Source: Kappaphycus alvarezii (lineage: Eukaryota; Rhodophyta; Florideophyceae; Gigartinales; Solieriaceae). Taken from it: 64,000 nucleotides of DNA. Of the stretch, positions 56,151 through 64,000 are shown in pieces (the stretch's first letter is position 1; every line of letters begins with the position of its first letter). The notes beneath the pieces were generated by a model. The model was given only the letters and a program-made list of their open reading frames with translations, did no database searches and was not told the DNA's origin. The position numbers and the translations under genes are program-made. Location of the stretch: the NCBI GenBank assembly GCA_002205965.3, contig NADL03000135.1, positions 1-64,000 on the forward strand, written 5' to 3'.

Positions 56151-57060
56151 GACAATAGCTCGCTCTCCAACGCAAATTCGGATCAACTAAGATTTCTATT
56201 CCAGTAATATATTACGAGAATATAATGCACCAATTAAATGCTGTTTTTTCGCCACTTCCTATAAATGCCCGAATGCTAGTACCGGCAAAGCACGAGGAAT
56301 TGACACTATCAGGAAACTGCCATGATGTCTATTGTGACATTATCGGCAGTTTACTTTATTTGCCGTCTTTACTGAACCAGAATTATCATTTATTGTGTTT
56401 GCCTTGGCCCTGCAGGTGCATTCCCGGACGGGACGCCACATGAAGCCAGTGAAGAGACTTCTTCGATACATAAACGGTACTAATCACTTTGGACTGCAGT
56501 ACAATCGCGCATTACGGATCAAAGCAGACTCAATTGGTGCTTTCTCTGACGCTGACTGGCGCGAATGCATAAATACCATGCTATCGACCACCGAATTCAT
56601 GGTCGACATCAACTGGTCTCCAATATTTTCGAAGTCAAAGTGACAGACTTTTATCGCCAACTCGTCTGTAGAATCTGAATACGAAACACTCACAGCATGT
56701 ATACCCTTTTTAAGTCGATTGCGGTTGTCTGGAAAACCATGGGATAGGTCGGAAATATCTTCCAACAGTAAAACACCCAAACGTTTTTCCCCTCACAGCA
56801 TGCGACTAAGAGCTTTCCTGGATAAGGAAACTCTTTTGGGAAGTGTGCCATCAAACCTTTTGGCCTGAGGAACGATTTTCTGCCCGCACGTAATCAAAAC
56901 GGACAGGACAGTGACTATCTAAGTGGCAGGTCATGTGACGCCTAAGAACAAGCAGATTGACCTTAGGGTAGCCTAGGTGAAGGATCTTCTTTGTGATGGC
57001 GTAGTCAAGTTGGATCATACCCTTCCAATCAGAACAAACAGTATTCACTAACATAGTCAA
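56151..57060 (+). pseudogene. copia-B RT end and RNase H, 3' of gypsy-2
   Basis: After the GGATA copy the copia-B frames resume: DIIGSLLYLPSL, MKPVKRLLRYINGTNHFGLQ, IGAFSDADWRECI and FIANSSVESEYETLTAC, the normal RT-tail and RNase H order. A TGA replaces the codon after SKSK. A 92-bp LINE piece with an 11-bp TSD interrupts at 56689. After it MRLRAFLDKE continues the RNase H. No 3' LTR could be found; the sequence loses similarity beyond about 57060. Confidence 0.85.
56689..56802 (+). mobile_element. 92-bp 5'-truncated LINE insertion in copia-B RNase H
   Basis: CTCACAGCATG at 56689-56699 and 56792-56802 flanks 56700-56791. The insert matches the terminal part of the 3180-3461 insertion (GATTGCGGTTGTCTGGAAAA, TATCTTCCAACAG, ACACCCAAACG). 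It ends ...TTTTTCCC without poly(A). Confidence 0.8.
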
Positions 57061-57454
57061 TAACTAGAGAAGCATTGAGCCAGATGATTTATTTGTGGCA
57101 TTTGGATAGTTATTGAATTTCGTAGTATATCTAATGAGTTAAGTTAGAATCTTTTATGAATTGGCGAAACTGAAAGTAGCATAATATGTGGAAGAACATT
57201 CAAGAACAAATAACAGCATCAGCAGAATGAAAACCTAATAGCAACAGGAGAAAGTAAAACTACAGCAGCAGAAGCTGGAAAAGAAAGCAAAGCAGCAGCA
57301 GCAGACACACTTTTACTTTGAAAAGATGGTTTGAAAAATTCAAATATGAAAACGCCCATGATGCGAAAGGCAGCAGAAGCAGCTGGGCACCGCAACCGGA
57401 ACGGACGATTCGTCCTTCCGAGGGGGCGTGTCACAATATACTGGACTGTAATTA
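57061..57454. other. Unassigned, with CAG-rich stretch
   Basis: Imperfect CAG/CAGCAG repeats (57206-57310, again near 57372). A small open frame overlaps it on both strands with low-complexity products. This is possibly the lost 3' part of copia-B. Confidence 0.4.
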
Positions 57455-57622
57455 TCACAGTACAAAGCGAAAGAACAAATCCTCTCTTGAGTTGCATTAT
57501 TATCCTCGCATTTAATTATCAGGATACTGTACTGAATTATCGAGAGTCATTGTCCATTACTGTACTCTCCTTCTAAAGCTACAGTACATATGCTATTGCA
57601 TTTACATATGTCTCACGCAGCA

Positions 57623-57628
57623 TATAAA
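57623..57628 (+). promoter_or_regulatory. TATA box of copy 2
   Basis: TATAAA within CATATAAAGGACACTCGAG, conserved with copy 1 (3497). Confidence 0.4.
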
Positions 57629-60469
57629 GGACACTCGAGTCCCCTCTGTGGGACAGTCCCCAGTAGATACTGAATGCATGAAACTTCTTTCTTCACTCAA
57701 GAGAACAACTTACCCCTTCTCCAAACTTCAACAAAGTTCTCAAGGTCTCGAGCGTCCTCTCTCACTCTCTTCTTTTGTTCAGATCTCTCTTCTTTCAGAT
57801 ACGAAGACTTCTAGGCACTTCTCGTGTCGAGAAATGCATGCTTTATCTTTGTCTTCCAAAGATGCGGCAATCACTCCGACCAGATTCACAGTCGTTTCGT
57901 TCTAAGTGATGATTGGAGTACAAGCAACGAGGGAGACGTAACCGGAACGATACGCTCCGTTCACTCTCTACAGTATTGCTTCAGGAAAATTGAGAAATGA
58001 TTACGGCATGACGGCGTAAGGTTGCTTTTGCACATTTGCTGAAGACGGCAGGTTGTAGCAGTTTCACCAACTCCTTTATTGAAACGAGAATACCCCTAGA
58101 TCATTACGTGTCGAAGTTCACATGTCGGCGAAGACCGTAGTCGAATATCCGCAAAGTTGACTGTCTGGTGTGCGTAACCAGTTGCCTTCTGTAATGGGTC
58201 TTCTGGGTGGTGCGGTATTTGGTTTGCTGGACGAAATCGTTGTCGTCTTTGTTGGTGAATTCATTGCCCCTATTCAAAGGCCACGACATTTCTTGAGCTG
58301 TGTGTTTGCTGTCGGGGTCCCTTACCTCTGCGTAATGATGAGCAAGAACTGCTGTGTTTCCGCATTAATTGCTCGCTTTGATATTGAATCACAAATTACA
58401 TCTCGGAGCTTCTCGGTCTCTGCGCTGGTACCGAAAGCTGACCGCAGTATTCTATGTCTCCAACGTGGTGTACGCGATGTATTGTGAAAGTAATTGTCGA
58501 TGGATATGCCATATACCACCGTCTTTGAAGCAATGCGTTTACTGGATTGAGGGGCGGGCAGCTGCTTCGGAATGCAGTTCCTTTGCTTGAAGCTGAGCAC
58601 CCAAAGAAGCGTATTAATAGAAATCTGTTCCGTCACACTGCTCCCTCAACTGACTCAGCTCTGAACATCCGCTTGTGATTCTCCAACTTGGACTGTTTCA
58701 CGCATCACCTCTCATCGATATTCTTCAGTCAGAATTTTCCATCGACTTCGAAACAGGTATTGACCCAAGCATCAAGAAAGGAGTTCGTCACGTAGTCTAT
58801 CTCTCATCTCAAGGATTCACCGCACCCCAGGGATCACTCTCTCCGCGACAAACAGTCCTCCCTGACGTTCTTCAAAAGCGCTTCCATCCGGGAAAAATTA
58901 CGTCGTTTTCTGTGCTCCGCGCTTGCTGTAACCACAGTCTGGACCTGCTTTGCCTCCACCGGCGCTTGCCTCGCCTGGGCAATATTCAGATTGAATTTGA
59001 TATTCAAATTGAAGCGATGCATCAAGAAGGCCACGAAGTCAATGTTGCAGAACAAGAAAAAACATCATCGGTCTCGCGATTAATCAAAATGCCCGGTGAT
59101 TACCCGGAACTGAACCTGTTTGAGAGGCTGCCTTCGATTGACTTCACACACGCTCCTACCCCTGATGTTCTGGCAAGAGAAGTGCTCAGCGGCCATCACC
59201 AAATCGCTGATCCATCCTATTTCAGCCTGATGGAGCCGCTAGCTGATATTGATCCTGAAGAAATCAGGAAACAACTAATAGTTCCCGGTGAGCTTGAAGA
59301 AGATATTCTTTGCAGTGAAGCCCCTCGTCCAGAAGACGATGTTTGGATGAATGCAAGCTGCGCACAAAACGATAACTTAGCTGAGAAAGACAAGCTACTA
59401 GATATTCCCGCACCTTTCTGCCAAGAAGGCAAAAATTTTGATACCGGGGGCCCTTTCGTTGAACTGGCTTCGACATAACCATCTGAGGTGGGCAAATTCG
59501 TACGAGACCGAAGAGGTTGTAACCATGCTTTAGATGTCAGACCTGGATCACCCTCAAAATGGCCTCCAATGTCTCAAATGCATCACCACCAGCGATTGTT
59601 GTACCAACAGCACCTGCTGACAAACATGCCCGCTATAATTGCAAAAGGCGACCGACCTGGTGTCTGCGCGGAACCGCATCTGCACCAGATCAGCATGCCA
59701 GCGATCGATGTCCCTCAACCGGAGTTCAATGACGCAGTTGGGTTTTCCAGCCCTGCTCCCACGAATGATGTGTTGGGGTTTATCGGGTGCAACAAGGGCA
59801 ATCCGAGAACGTCAAGCCAAGTCATTTCCTCTCCTCGGTGTTCCTCTGGTGCAGAAAAGATGATCAAGAAGACGAGGCGTGAGCCAAAGACAAAAAACTG
59901 CTGTACAAAAGGCGCCTCTTCCTCACACTTTTACCATATCTGTGGAGGGAAATCCAAAATTGAATTTGGTCGCTGTCAAAACGTTAACCTTGGACTTTGC
60001 AGAAAGGTAATCTGCGAGAAATGTCTTCTATTGTATGAACCGGAAAGCCTCAAGAGGGCCCTTAGCAACAACGGAACTTGGACATGCACCCATTGCCGCA
60101 ATGAATGCCCTGACGTAGCGCGTTGCAAGCAGTATGCAAAGATCAACCAAAAGCGCAGGGAAAAGAAAGCTAGGGAGAGAGCCGGAAGACCTGTTGCCCA
60201 GGCGAACGCCACCTCTACGATAGTCGCGACTCCAGTAGCCTCGTGGTCTGCGACAAATCCGACCGTCCATACCTTCGGGCACAGTAAACGAGGCTTTGTC
60301 AGCATCATCGTTTGTTACGACCCCAGTAACTGACGCCAACTCAACTGCTAACAATTCACTTGGTGCTAGGTTGTAAAGAACTCCATCCGCTAATTCCGAA
60401 CCTAATTACATTCGCAACTTGGCTCTAAGCTGTTCCTGTCCCCCCCACGATTCCAAACTAGTCGGCACT

Positions 60470-60520
60470 TTTGGACCATCAACCAGTAAACCACCCAAAC
60501 CTTTCCCTGTTTGAACCATC
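60470..60520 (+). mobile_element. 29-bp LINE 3' end insertion with 11-bp TSD
   Basis: TTTGGACCATC (60470-60480) and TTTGAACCATC (60510-60520) flank CAGTAAACCACCCAAACC plus CTTTCCCTG, the family 3' end. Copy 1 of the large repeat has a single TTTGATCCATC at the equivalent place (6308), an empty-site control. Confidence 0.7.
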
Positions 60521-60564
60521 TGATTGGAGGACCTCACACAATGTATGCTAGAGTTCGTGACAAG

Positions 60565-60821
60565 GCATTTGGGGGAAACGTGGCTGTGAGGGCAAAGGTT
60601 CGGGGGGTTTTGATGCAAAGGCACGCTGCAGCAGCCGTCATGTCCAATGCGGCCTGCTTGATGGCTGGCCTGCAGGTAGCATTTTAGGAAGCGTAGTTCC
60701 TTCCCCATTACGCTGTAGGTATACCCTTTTTGAGTCGATTGCGGTTGTCTGGAAAACCATGGTATAGGTCGGAAATATCTTCCAACAGTAAAACACTTTA
60801 TACATCATGCCTTTGGGGGAA
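60565..60821 (+). mobile_element. 231-bp LINE insertion with 13-bp TSD
   Basis: GCATTTGGGGGAA (60565-60577) and GCCTTTGGGGGAA (60809-60821) flank 60578-60808. Copy 1 of the large repeat lacks the insert (GCATTCGAGGGAA near 6361). The insert matches the 3180-3461 unit from GGTTTGATGCAAAGGC through GTAAAACAC. Its extreme 3' end differs (TTTATACATCAT instead of CCAAACCTTTCCC). Confidence 0.75.
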
Positions 60822-61039
60822 GCGCTTGTTGCGATGGGGCATCAAATCAAGAGAGGCGCGGCCAAAGAACCCCAAAAGAGGTAGTTGTAAGTCGCAGTTA
60901 AGGCTCAGAATGTGGTCCCAATATCCCTACGATGACTATGCACAGGATTGCAGGTTCAAGGGTTTACGCAGCCATATTAGAGAGTTTACGCAAAACCAGA
61001 AGTCTGCAAAAACCCAGAAATATGTAGTATGATAAATTA

Positions 61040-61959
61040 CAGAATAGTGTTTCTGAAATTTATTCCTGAAATTTAAAATGCTATAAAGGAACCCTTTATG
61101 CAGGCCGCCACGGAACTTCAGGATACACAGGTCTCCTTCCAGATTTTAAGAAACTGCTTAGGGGTATGTAAGTTGGGCTATCTCCTTCGGGTCGTGCCGC
61201 CATCGTGCACCATCGAAGGAGCCACCTATTTCGAGCAGCTGATGGAACAGTCAATGAGGACTTTGACAAGAGGCGTCCTCGACAGTGCAGTCTTTCGGGA
61301 GCTACAAATCCCGCCCAAACAATTTGAGGACAAAAAGCCTACACTAGCTAGGAATCGGCCTTACATCAGCCAAAGACATCGCCGCAGCCGCCTTCCTCGC
61401 GTCTAGCTCACATACAAACAAGCTAGGTGAGCGATGCCTGCCGTCTGCAGTGAGCGACTTGGCAACTTACGCGGAGGCCAAGATGGCATTCACTCAATGG
61501 AACTCATCTTGCCGCCCGGTCGACAGGCTCCCATTCAGTCGTTTTTGCTCTAACCCTCCATCGCAAAAGACACTGGCTGACGTAGTCCATGCTACAATAT
61601 ATGAAGAGCTTCCGGTGGGTACTTGCTGTACACAGGCCTTTAGGGCCTCAATGACTCTCCCAGGTGCCAAGGAATGGGTCCATTGCCCTCCCACAACAGG
61701 CTTGAAGACCGCAATAGACAACCGACATTTCTCAGTGTGGTTCAAATACTATTGCCAAGCCCCGCTCTTCGAGCCAGGAACCCCTTGTCCAAGAGTCGGA
61801 TGCCCGGAAACAGTGGACGTCCACGGCGACCACTTGATCCACTGCAGGTACGGAGCGCAACGGATCGTTCGCCACGATGACCAGGTCAGTGAAACAAAGA
61901 GGGAGGCAGCCGGGGCGCTGCTAAAGGAACAGTAGAGGCGGTGGTAAAGGGTTTCAGAG
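61040..61959 (+). pseudogene. LINE 3' portion (restriction-like endonuclease type), cut by gypsy-3
   Basis: 61098-61406 gives VSFQILRNCLGVCKLGYLLR and a DxxxFxxLM-type segment of the RT C-terminal region. The frame shifts near 61330 (the alternative frame has GLTSAKDIAAAAFLASS), then 61450-61935 continues with LADVVHATIYEELP, AKEWVHCPPTTGLKTAIDNR and the C-P-x-C ... GDHLIHCRYG ... RHD cluster. This is the CCHC/RH pattern before the RPD endonuclease motif, which lies beyond the gypsy-3 insertion at 61960. It is homologous to the minus-strand LINE at 8740-9609. Confidence 0.7.
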
Positions 61960-62316
61960 TGTTGGGGGCAAAGGTTGTTTGGAGTGTACCTGGATTCCCA
62001 CAAGAATCCAGATGAGCCCCCCTTTTTATAGACAGTACGGTAGCTCTACTTTAGAAGTTCTATACTTTATTAGCTCAGTAGAACTTACTAGAAAATAGAG
62101 GTGTAACTATAGAATTGTACTATCTAGAATATAACTACGTAAGTAAAACGATGACGTGGGACTCCACGTCAAATAAAAACATTGAAGGAAAATCAAATTT
62201 CTAAAATCATTCAAGACGGTACAGTTTCTCCGTTACACCACTGTGTAATAGAGAACTGGAATAGCGACAGCGACCAAGTCTCTATTACACAGTGGTGTAA
62301 CAGGTACATTGTTACA
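61960..62316 (-). repeat. gypsy-3 3' LTR
   Basis: 357 bp with TG...CA ends (plus strand TGTTGGGGG ... TTGTTACA). On the minus strand TATAAAAAG at 62031-62023 is the probable TATA box. A TGGATTC/GAATCCA hairpin (61991-62010) follows it. A perfect 22-bp inverted repeat lies at 62232-62253 and 62280-62301. Confidence 0.75.
62232..62301. repeat. Perfect 22-bp inverted repeat in gypsy-3 LTR
   Basis: The arm 62232-62253 (GTTACACCACTG...) is the exact reverse complement of 62280-62301, with a 26-base loop. A third, shorter relative (TGTAACAATGTACCTGTTACA) forms the LTR end at 62296-62316. Such long perfect arms are rare in LTRs. Confidence 0.9.
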
Positions 62317-62336
62317 CTATTACCTCCCCCGGACTT
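62317..62336 (-). other. gypsy-3 polypurine tract
   Basis: The minus strand reads AGTCCGGGGGAGGTAATAG immediately before the LTR. Confidence 0.7.
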
Positions 62337-62348
62337 TTGACGTCCTCG

Positions 62349-63047
62349 TCAATGATACAGCGGGAGTATATTATGTTTCGGAATATACTCTTGGAAAGCT
62401 TCCATTACTACAGCAGATTCATCTTCCGTAACATCAACAAAGTCCCTTATTGGTTGCCACTCCGCATCATGACGTGGCACACCACGCATCAAAACCAATA
62501 ACTTGAAACCGCGTCCAACCTTTTTGTGATTCAAGATAACGTCAACTTCCTGTTCTGGTCCATCAGGCAGCTCAAGCGGTGCAGGTGCAAGAGTAATGGG
62601 CAAAGCAATGTCATCGGGCTTCTCCAAATGTGGTGTGGTGTGAATGATATGAATGACTGGATGGATTCTAAAATGAGCAGGGAGATACAGTCGAACAGAA
62701 TTCTTACCAATTATCTCCTTAACCACAAATGGTCCATATCTGCGCGCACCAAGCTTTTTAGAATCCTGGGATCTAGAATAAACATCCGTAAACAACGAAC
62801 GATTGATCCATTGCTTTGAACCGACTTTATAATCTGGAACCTTGTATCGCCTTGAAGCATATGCAGATTGCCGAGCTTTTGCCACTTTGTAGGCAAATTG
62901 CGCATCCTCAAGAGAAACCTTGAGCTTGGCACGAAAGTCGTCCAAACTTTGAAGAGGTATGCTGCTGCTAGCCAAGAAGCCCAATGGCGATTTAGGTGTC
63001 CATTCTAAGTCCAGCTCAAATGGTGACATACCCAGATCATCGCTCAC
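62349..63047 (-). pseudogene. gypsy-3 integrase C-terminus and chromodomain
   Basis: 232 codons: GMSPFELDLEWTPKSPLGF, a helical segment, YKVGSKQWINRSLF, ARRYGPFVVKEIIGKNSVRL (GPY/F module), HPVIHIIHTTPHLEKP, and then a chromodomain-like end EVDVILNHKKVGRGFKLLVL followed by EWQPIRDFVD. In a typical chromodomain the core would be YLVKWKG; here LLVLMRG, so histone-mark binding may be altered. It is separated from the integrase core by a frame change near 63060-63090, so the product is not continuous as sequenced. Confidence 0.85.
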
Positions 63048-63089
63048 AGCCGGGTTGTACGCAAATTCTGCGGAAGGAAGCAGTTCATC

Positions 63090-63889
63090 CTAGTCATCCT
63101 GATGACACGAGCAATAGCAACGGAGATAGTTTTCGATCATTCTATTCATAGTCTCGGAAGCAACATCTGTTTGTGGGTGTCTACTTGTAGACATTCTTAA
63201 TTTCACCCCACAAAGACTCATCAGTGTCTTCCAAAACTTTGAAATGAACTTTTTGTCCCAATTTGAAGTCACATCATCCGGAAACCCGTGGTTCTTGAAG
63301 ATTTTCGCGAAGAAGTCTCGATCCGTGTCCTCAGCAGTCTCTGATGTTTAGATTTCAGAAAATGGACTCGACGAGTAAATCGATCAACCCAAATCGTGAT
63401 CGCATCATGACCGCTCCTCTTCAGGGGTAGCTTCACAGTTAAATCTGTAGCTAATGATCCCCATCTGCGGTCAGGCAATTCCAGTGACATTGGATCAGTC
63501 AACTTTTTTTTATTAGAGTCCTTATACTTCTGACACGTGAGACATCCTTCACAATACTTTCGAACATCCCGGCTCTTATGTTTCCAATGGAAGTTATCCA
63601 ATCTGGACAGTGTCTTTGCAAATTTAAAATGTCCACCAACTTTCGAGTCGTGAGCAATTTGCAAAATATCCGAAACTGACCTTCTTGGTACGCACAACTT
63701 TCCATTGTAAAACAGCCTCGAACCATCTTTTCGGAACATCGGCAGAATTCTTTCAAGTTTCTGCTTCTGAACCGTATCCTCAGGCCACTCTCCTTCCATG
63801 GCTTTTACGACTGGACCAAAGAACTGGTCGTCATCATACCGAGGAATGATCTGATCAACATCAAGGTAGGGAACTTCAACGTCATTCAC
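63090..63889 (-). pseudogene. gypsy-3 integrase core
   Basis: 63889-63269 holds an N-terminal linker, the zinc domain HDSKVGGHFKFAKTL ... CEGCLTCQKYK (HHCC) and SLATDLTVKLPLKRSG, the first catalytic Asp. A shift near 63330 breaks the middle of the core. 63272-63090 resumes with TSNWDKKFISKFWKTL and HPQTDVASETMNRMIENYLR, containing the catalytic Glu. The remainder of pol continues right of 63889 and is not readable as one frame in this window. Confidence 0.87.
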
Positions 63890-64000
63890 TGAGACGTCAC
63901 GATCTCCTCTCTCACGTGCGGAGCTCGGATAATGCGTCTCCTAAGACGTGAATTCTTCCAGGCTTCAGTGTGATGGGAAAGATTCCGAAGTTACCGAGAG

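Larger units (their letters stand above)
44944..57060 (+). mobile_element. Ty1/copia retrotransposon copia-B, split by gypsy-2
   Basis: Left part 44944-48668 holds LTR, gag, protease, integrase and the first part of RT. The right part starts after gypsy-2 at about 56151 and holds the RT end and RNase H. The orders match and the break falls in RT. The 3' LTR is not recognisable; similarity fades after about 57060, so the 3' end is lost. It is the same family as copia-A. Every domain carries stops and frameshifts. Confidence 0.85.
58975..60884 (+). pseudogene. CDCA7/R1-type zinc-finger pseudogene (copy 2)
   Basis: It aligns with the intact gene 4814-6439. Differences that break it: the start CCATGG is now CCTGGG (one base lost), so no ATG; indels near 59060 shift the frame briefly; CAA has become TAA at 59476-59478; the run CGTCCCATACCTTCCGGG has lost two bases near 60268-60280, ending the frame at 60333; a 29-bp and a 231-bp LINE insertion lie in the tail. 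The zinc cluster is partly altered: the first Cys pair region reads FYHICGG, so the first Cys is Tyr. It may still be transcribed from the conserved promoter, but could not give the full protein. Confidence 0.8.
57598..60955 (+). repeat. Large direct repeat, copy 2
   Basis: Collinear with 3473-6512. It is longer because of a 46-bp difference near 57655 and two LINE insertions (60481-60509 and 60578-60808). Its upstream extension (57455-57600) has no match at copy 1 but does match 44255-44420, so the original unit extended further left. Confidence 0.9.
61960..64000 (-). mobile_element. Ty3/gypsy chromovirus gypsy-3, 3' part, runs off the right edge
   Basis: The minus strand gives integrase (63889-63090), C-terminal and chromodomain region (63047-62349), polypurine tract and 3' LTR (62316-61960). 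RT, gag and the 5' LTR are beyond 64000. It is inserted in the LINE that ends at 61959. The flanking five bases CAGAG (61955-61959) predict the TSD expected at the other end. Confidence 0.88.

Noticed and set aside
60730-60800. Copia-like coding fragment at 60.73 kb and 3.2 kb (SRLRLSGKPW)
   Set aside because: The similarity to copia-B comes from a LINE piece inserted into copia-B with an 11-bp TSD, not from copia itself.
1-64000. CRISPR arrays, bacterial operons, rRNA genes
   Set aside because: No regularly spaced repeats, no ribosome-binding-site organised gene strings and no rRNA-like sequence were seen on either strand.

Overview
This window is eukaryotic nuclear DNA made almost entirely of transposable elements. 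I see no operons, ribosome binding sites or other prokaryotic signals. Coding starts, where they can be judged, sit in Kozak-like contexts. The combination of Ty3/gypsy chromoviruses, Ty1/copia elements, non-LTR (LINE) elements with a restriction-like-endonuclease type C-terminus and a Tc1/mariner transposon fits fungi, algae, other protists or small invertebrates. I cannot fix the kingdom from this sequence. Most of the DNA is visibly AT-rich, while two LINE-associated blocks (2.6-3.1 kb and 34.7-37.6 kb) are strikingly GC-rich.

Layout. 1-2.6 kb: a truncated minus-strand Ty1/copia element (copia-A) with LTR and gag/pol remains. 2.6-3.5 kb: a GC-rich proline-rich ORF, then a small LINE insertion with a perfect 11-bp target-site duplication (TSD). 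3.47-6.51 kb: first copy of a roughly 3 kb direct repeat carrying the best host-like gene here, a CDCA7/R1-type zinc-finger protein (ATG at 4814). 7.2-9.6 kb: two small acidic ORFs, an LTR fragment and a decayed LINE. 10.1-11.6 kb: a dead Tc1/mariner transposase. 16.2-17.0 kb: a copia fragment. 17.7-29.4 kb: AT-rich DNA with no convincing genes. 29.457-38.260 kb: a complete-ended Ty3/gypsy chromovirus on the minus strand (gypsy-1, 517-bp LTRs, TSD GAAAT), whose 5' leader holds a GC-rich LINE fragment, a tRNA-like sequence and a C2H2 zinc-finger ORF. 38.3-44.9 kb: mostly AT-rich and unassigned. 44.94-57.06 kb: a second, plus-strand copia element (copia-B), split by a complete Ty3/gypsy element (gypsy-2, 48.669-56.145 kb, TSD GGATA). 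57.6-60.96 kb: the second copy of the 3 kb repeat, whose zinc-finger gene is broken by a nonsense change, frameshifts and LINE insertions. 61.04-61.96 kb: a LINE 3' part, cut by a third chromovirus (gypsy-3) that runs off the right edge.

The most unusual items are: (1) gypsy-2 carries, after integrase and in the position of a third ORF, a protein built of two clearly homologous roughly 110-residue domains joined by a Gly/Pro/Ser-rich linker, which I do not recognise; (2) a family of short 5'-truncated LINE insertions sharing the 3' end ACCCAAACCTTTCCC without poly(A), with 11-13 bp TSDs, one of them a head-to-tail composite suggesting template jumping; (3) the duplicated R1-type zinc-finger locus with one intact and one dead copy. 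Relative order can be read from nesting: copia-B, then gypsy-2 and a LINE into it; the 3 kb duplication, then LINE insertions into copy 2; a LINE, then gypsy-3 into it.

Almost every transposon ORF has frameshifts or stops. Some fall in homopolymers, so part of this damage could be assembly indels rather than biology.
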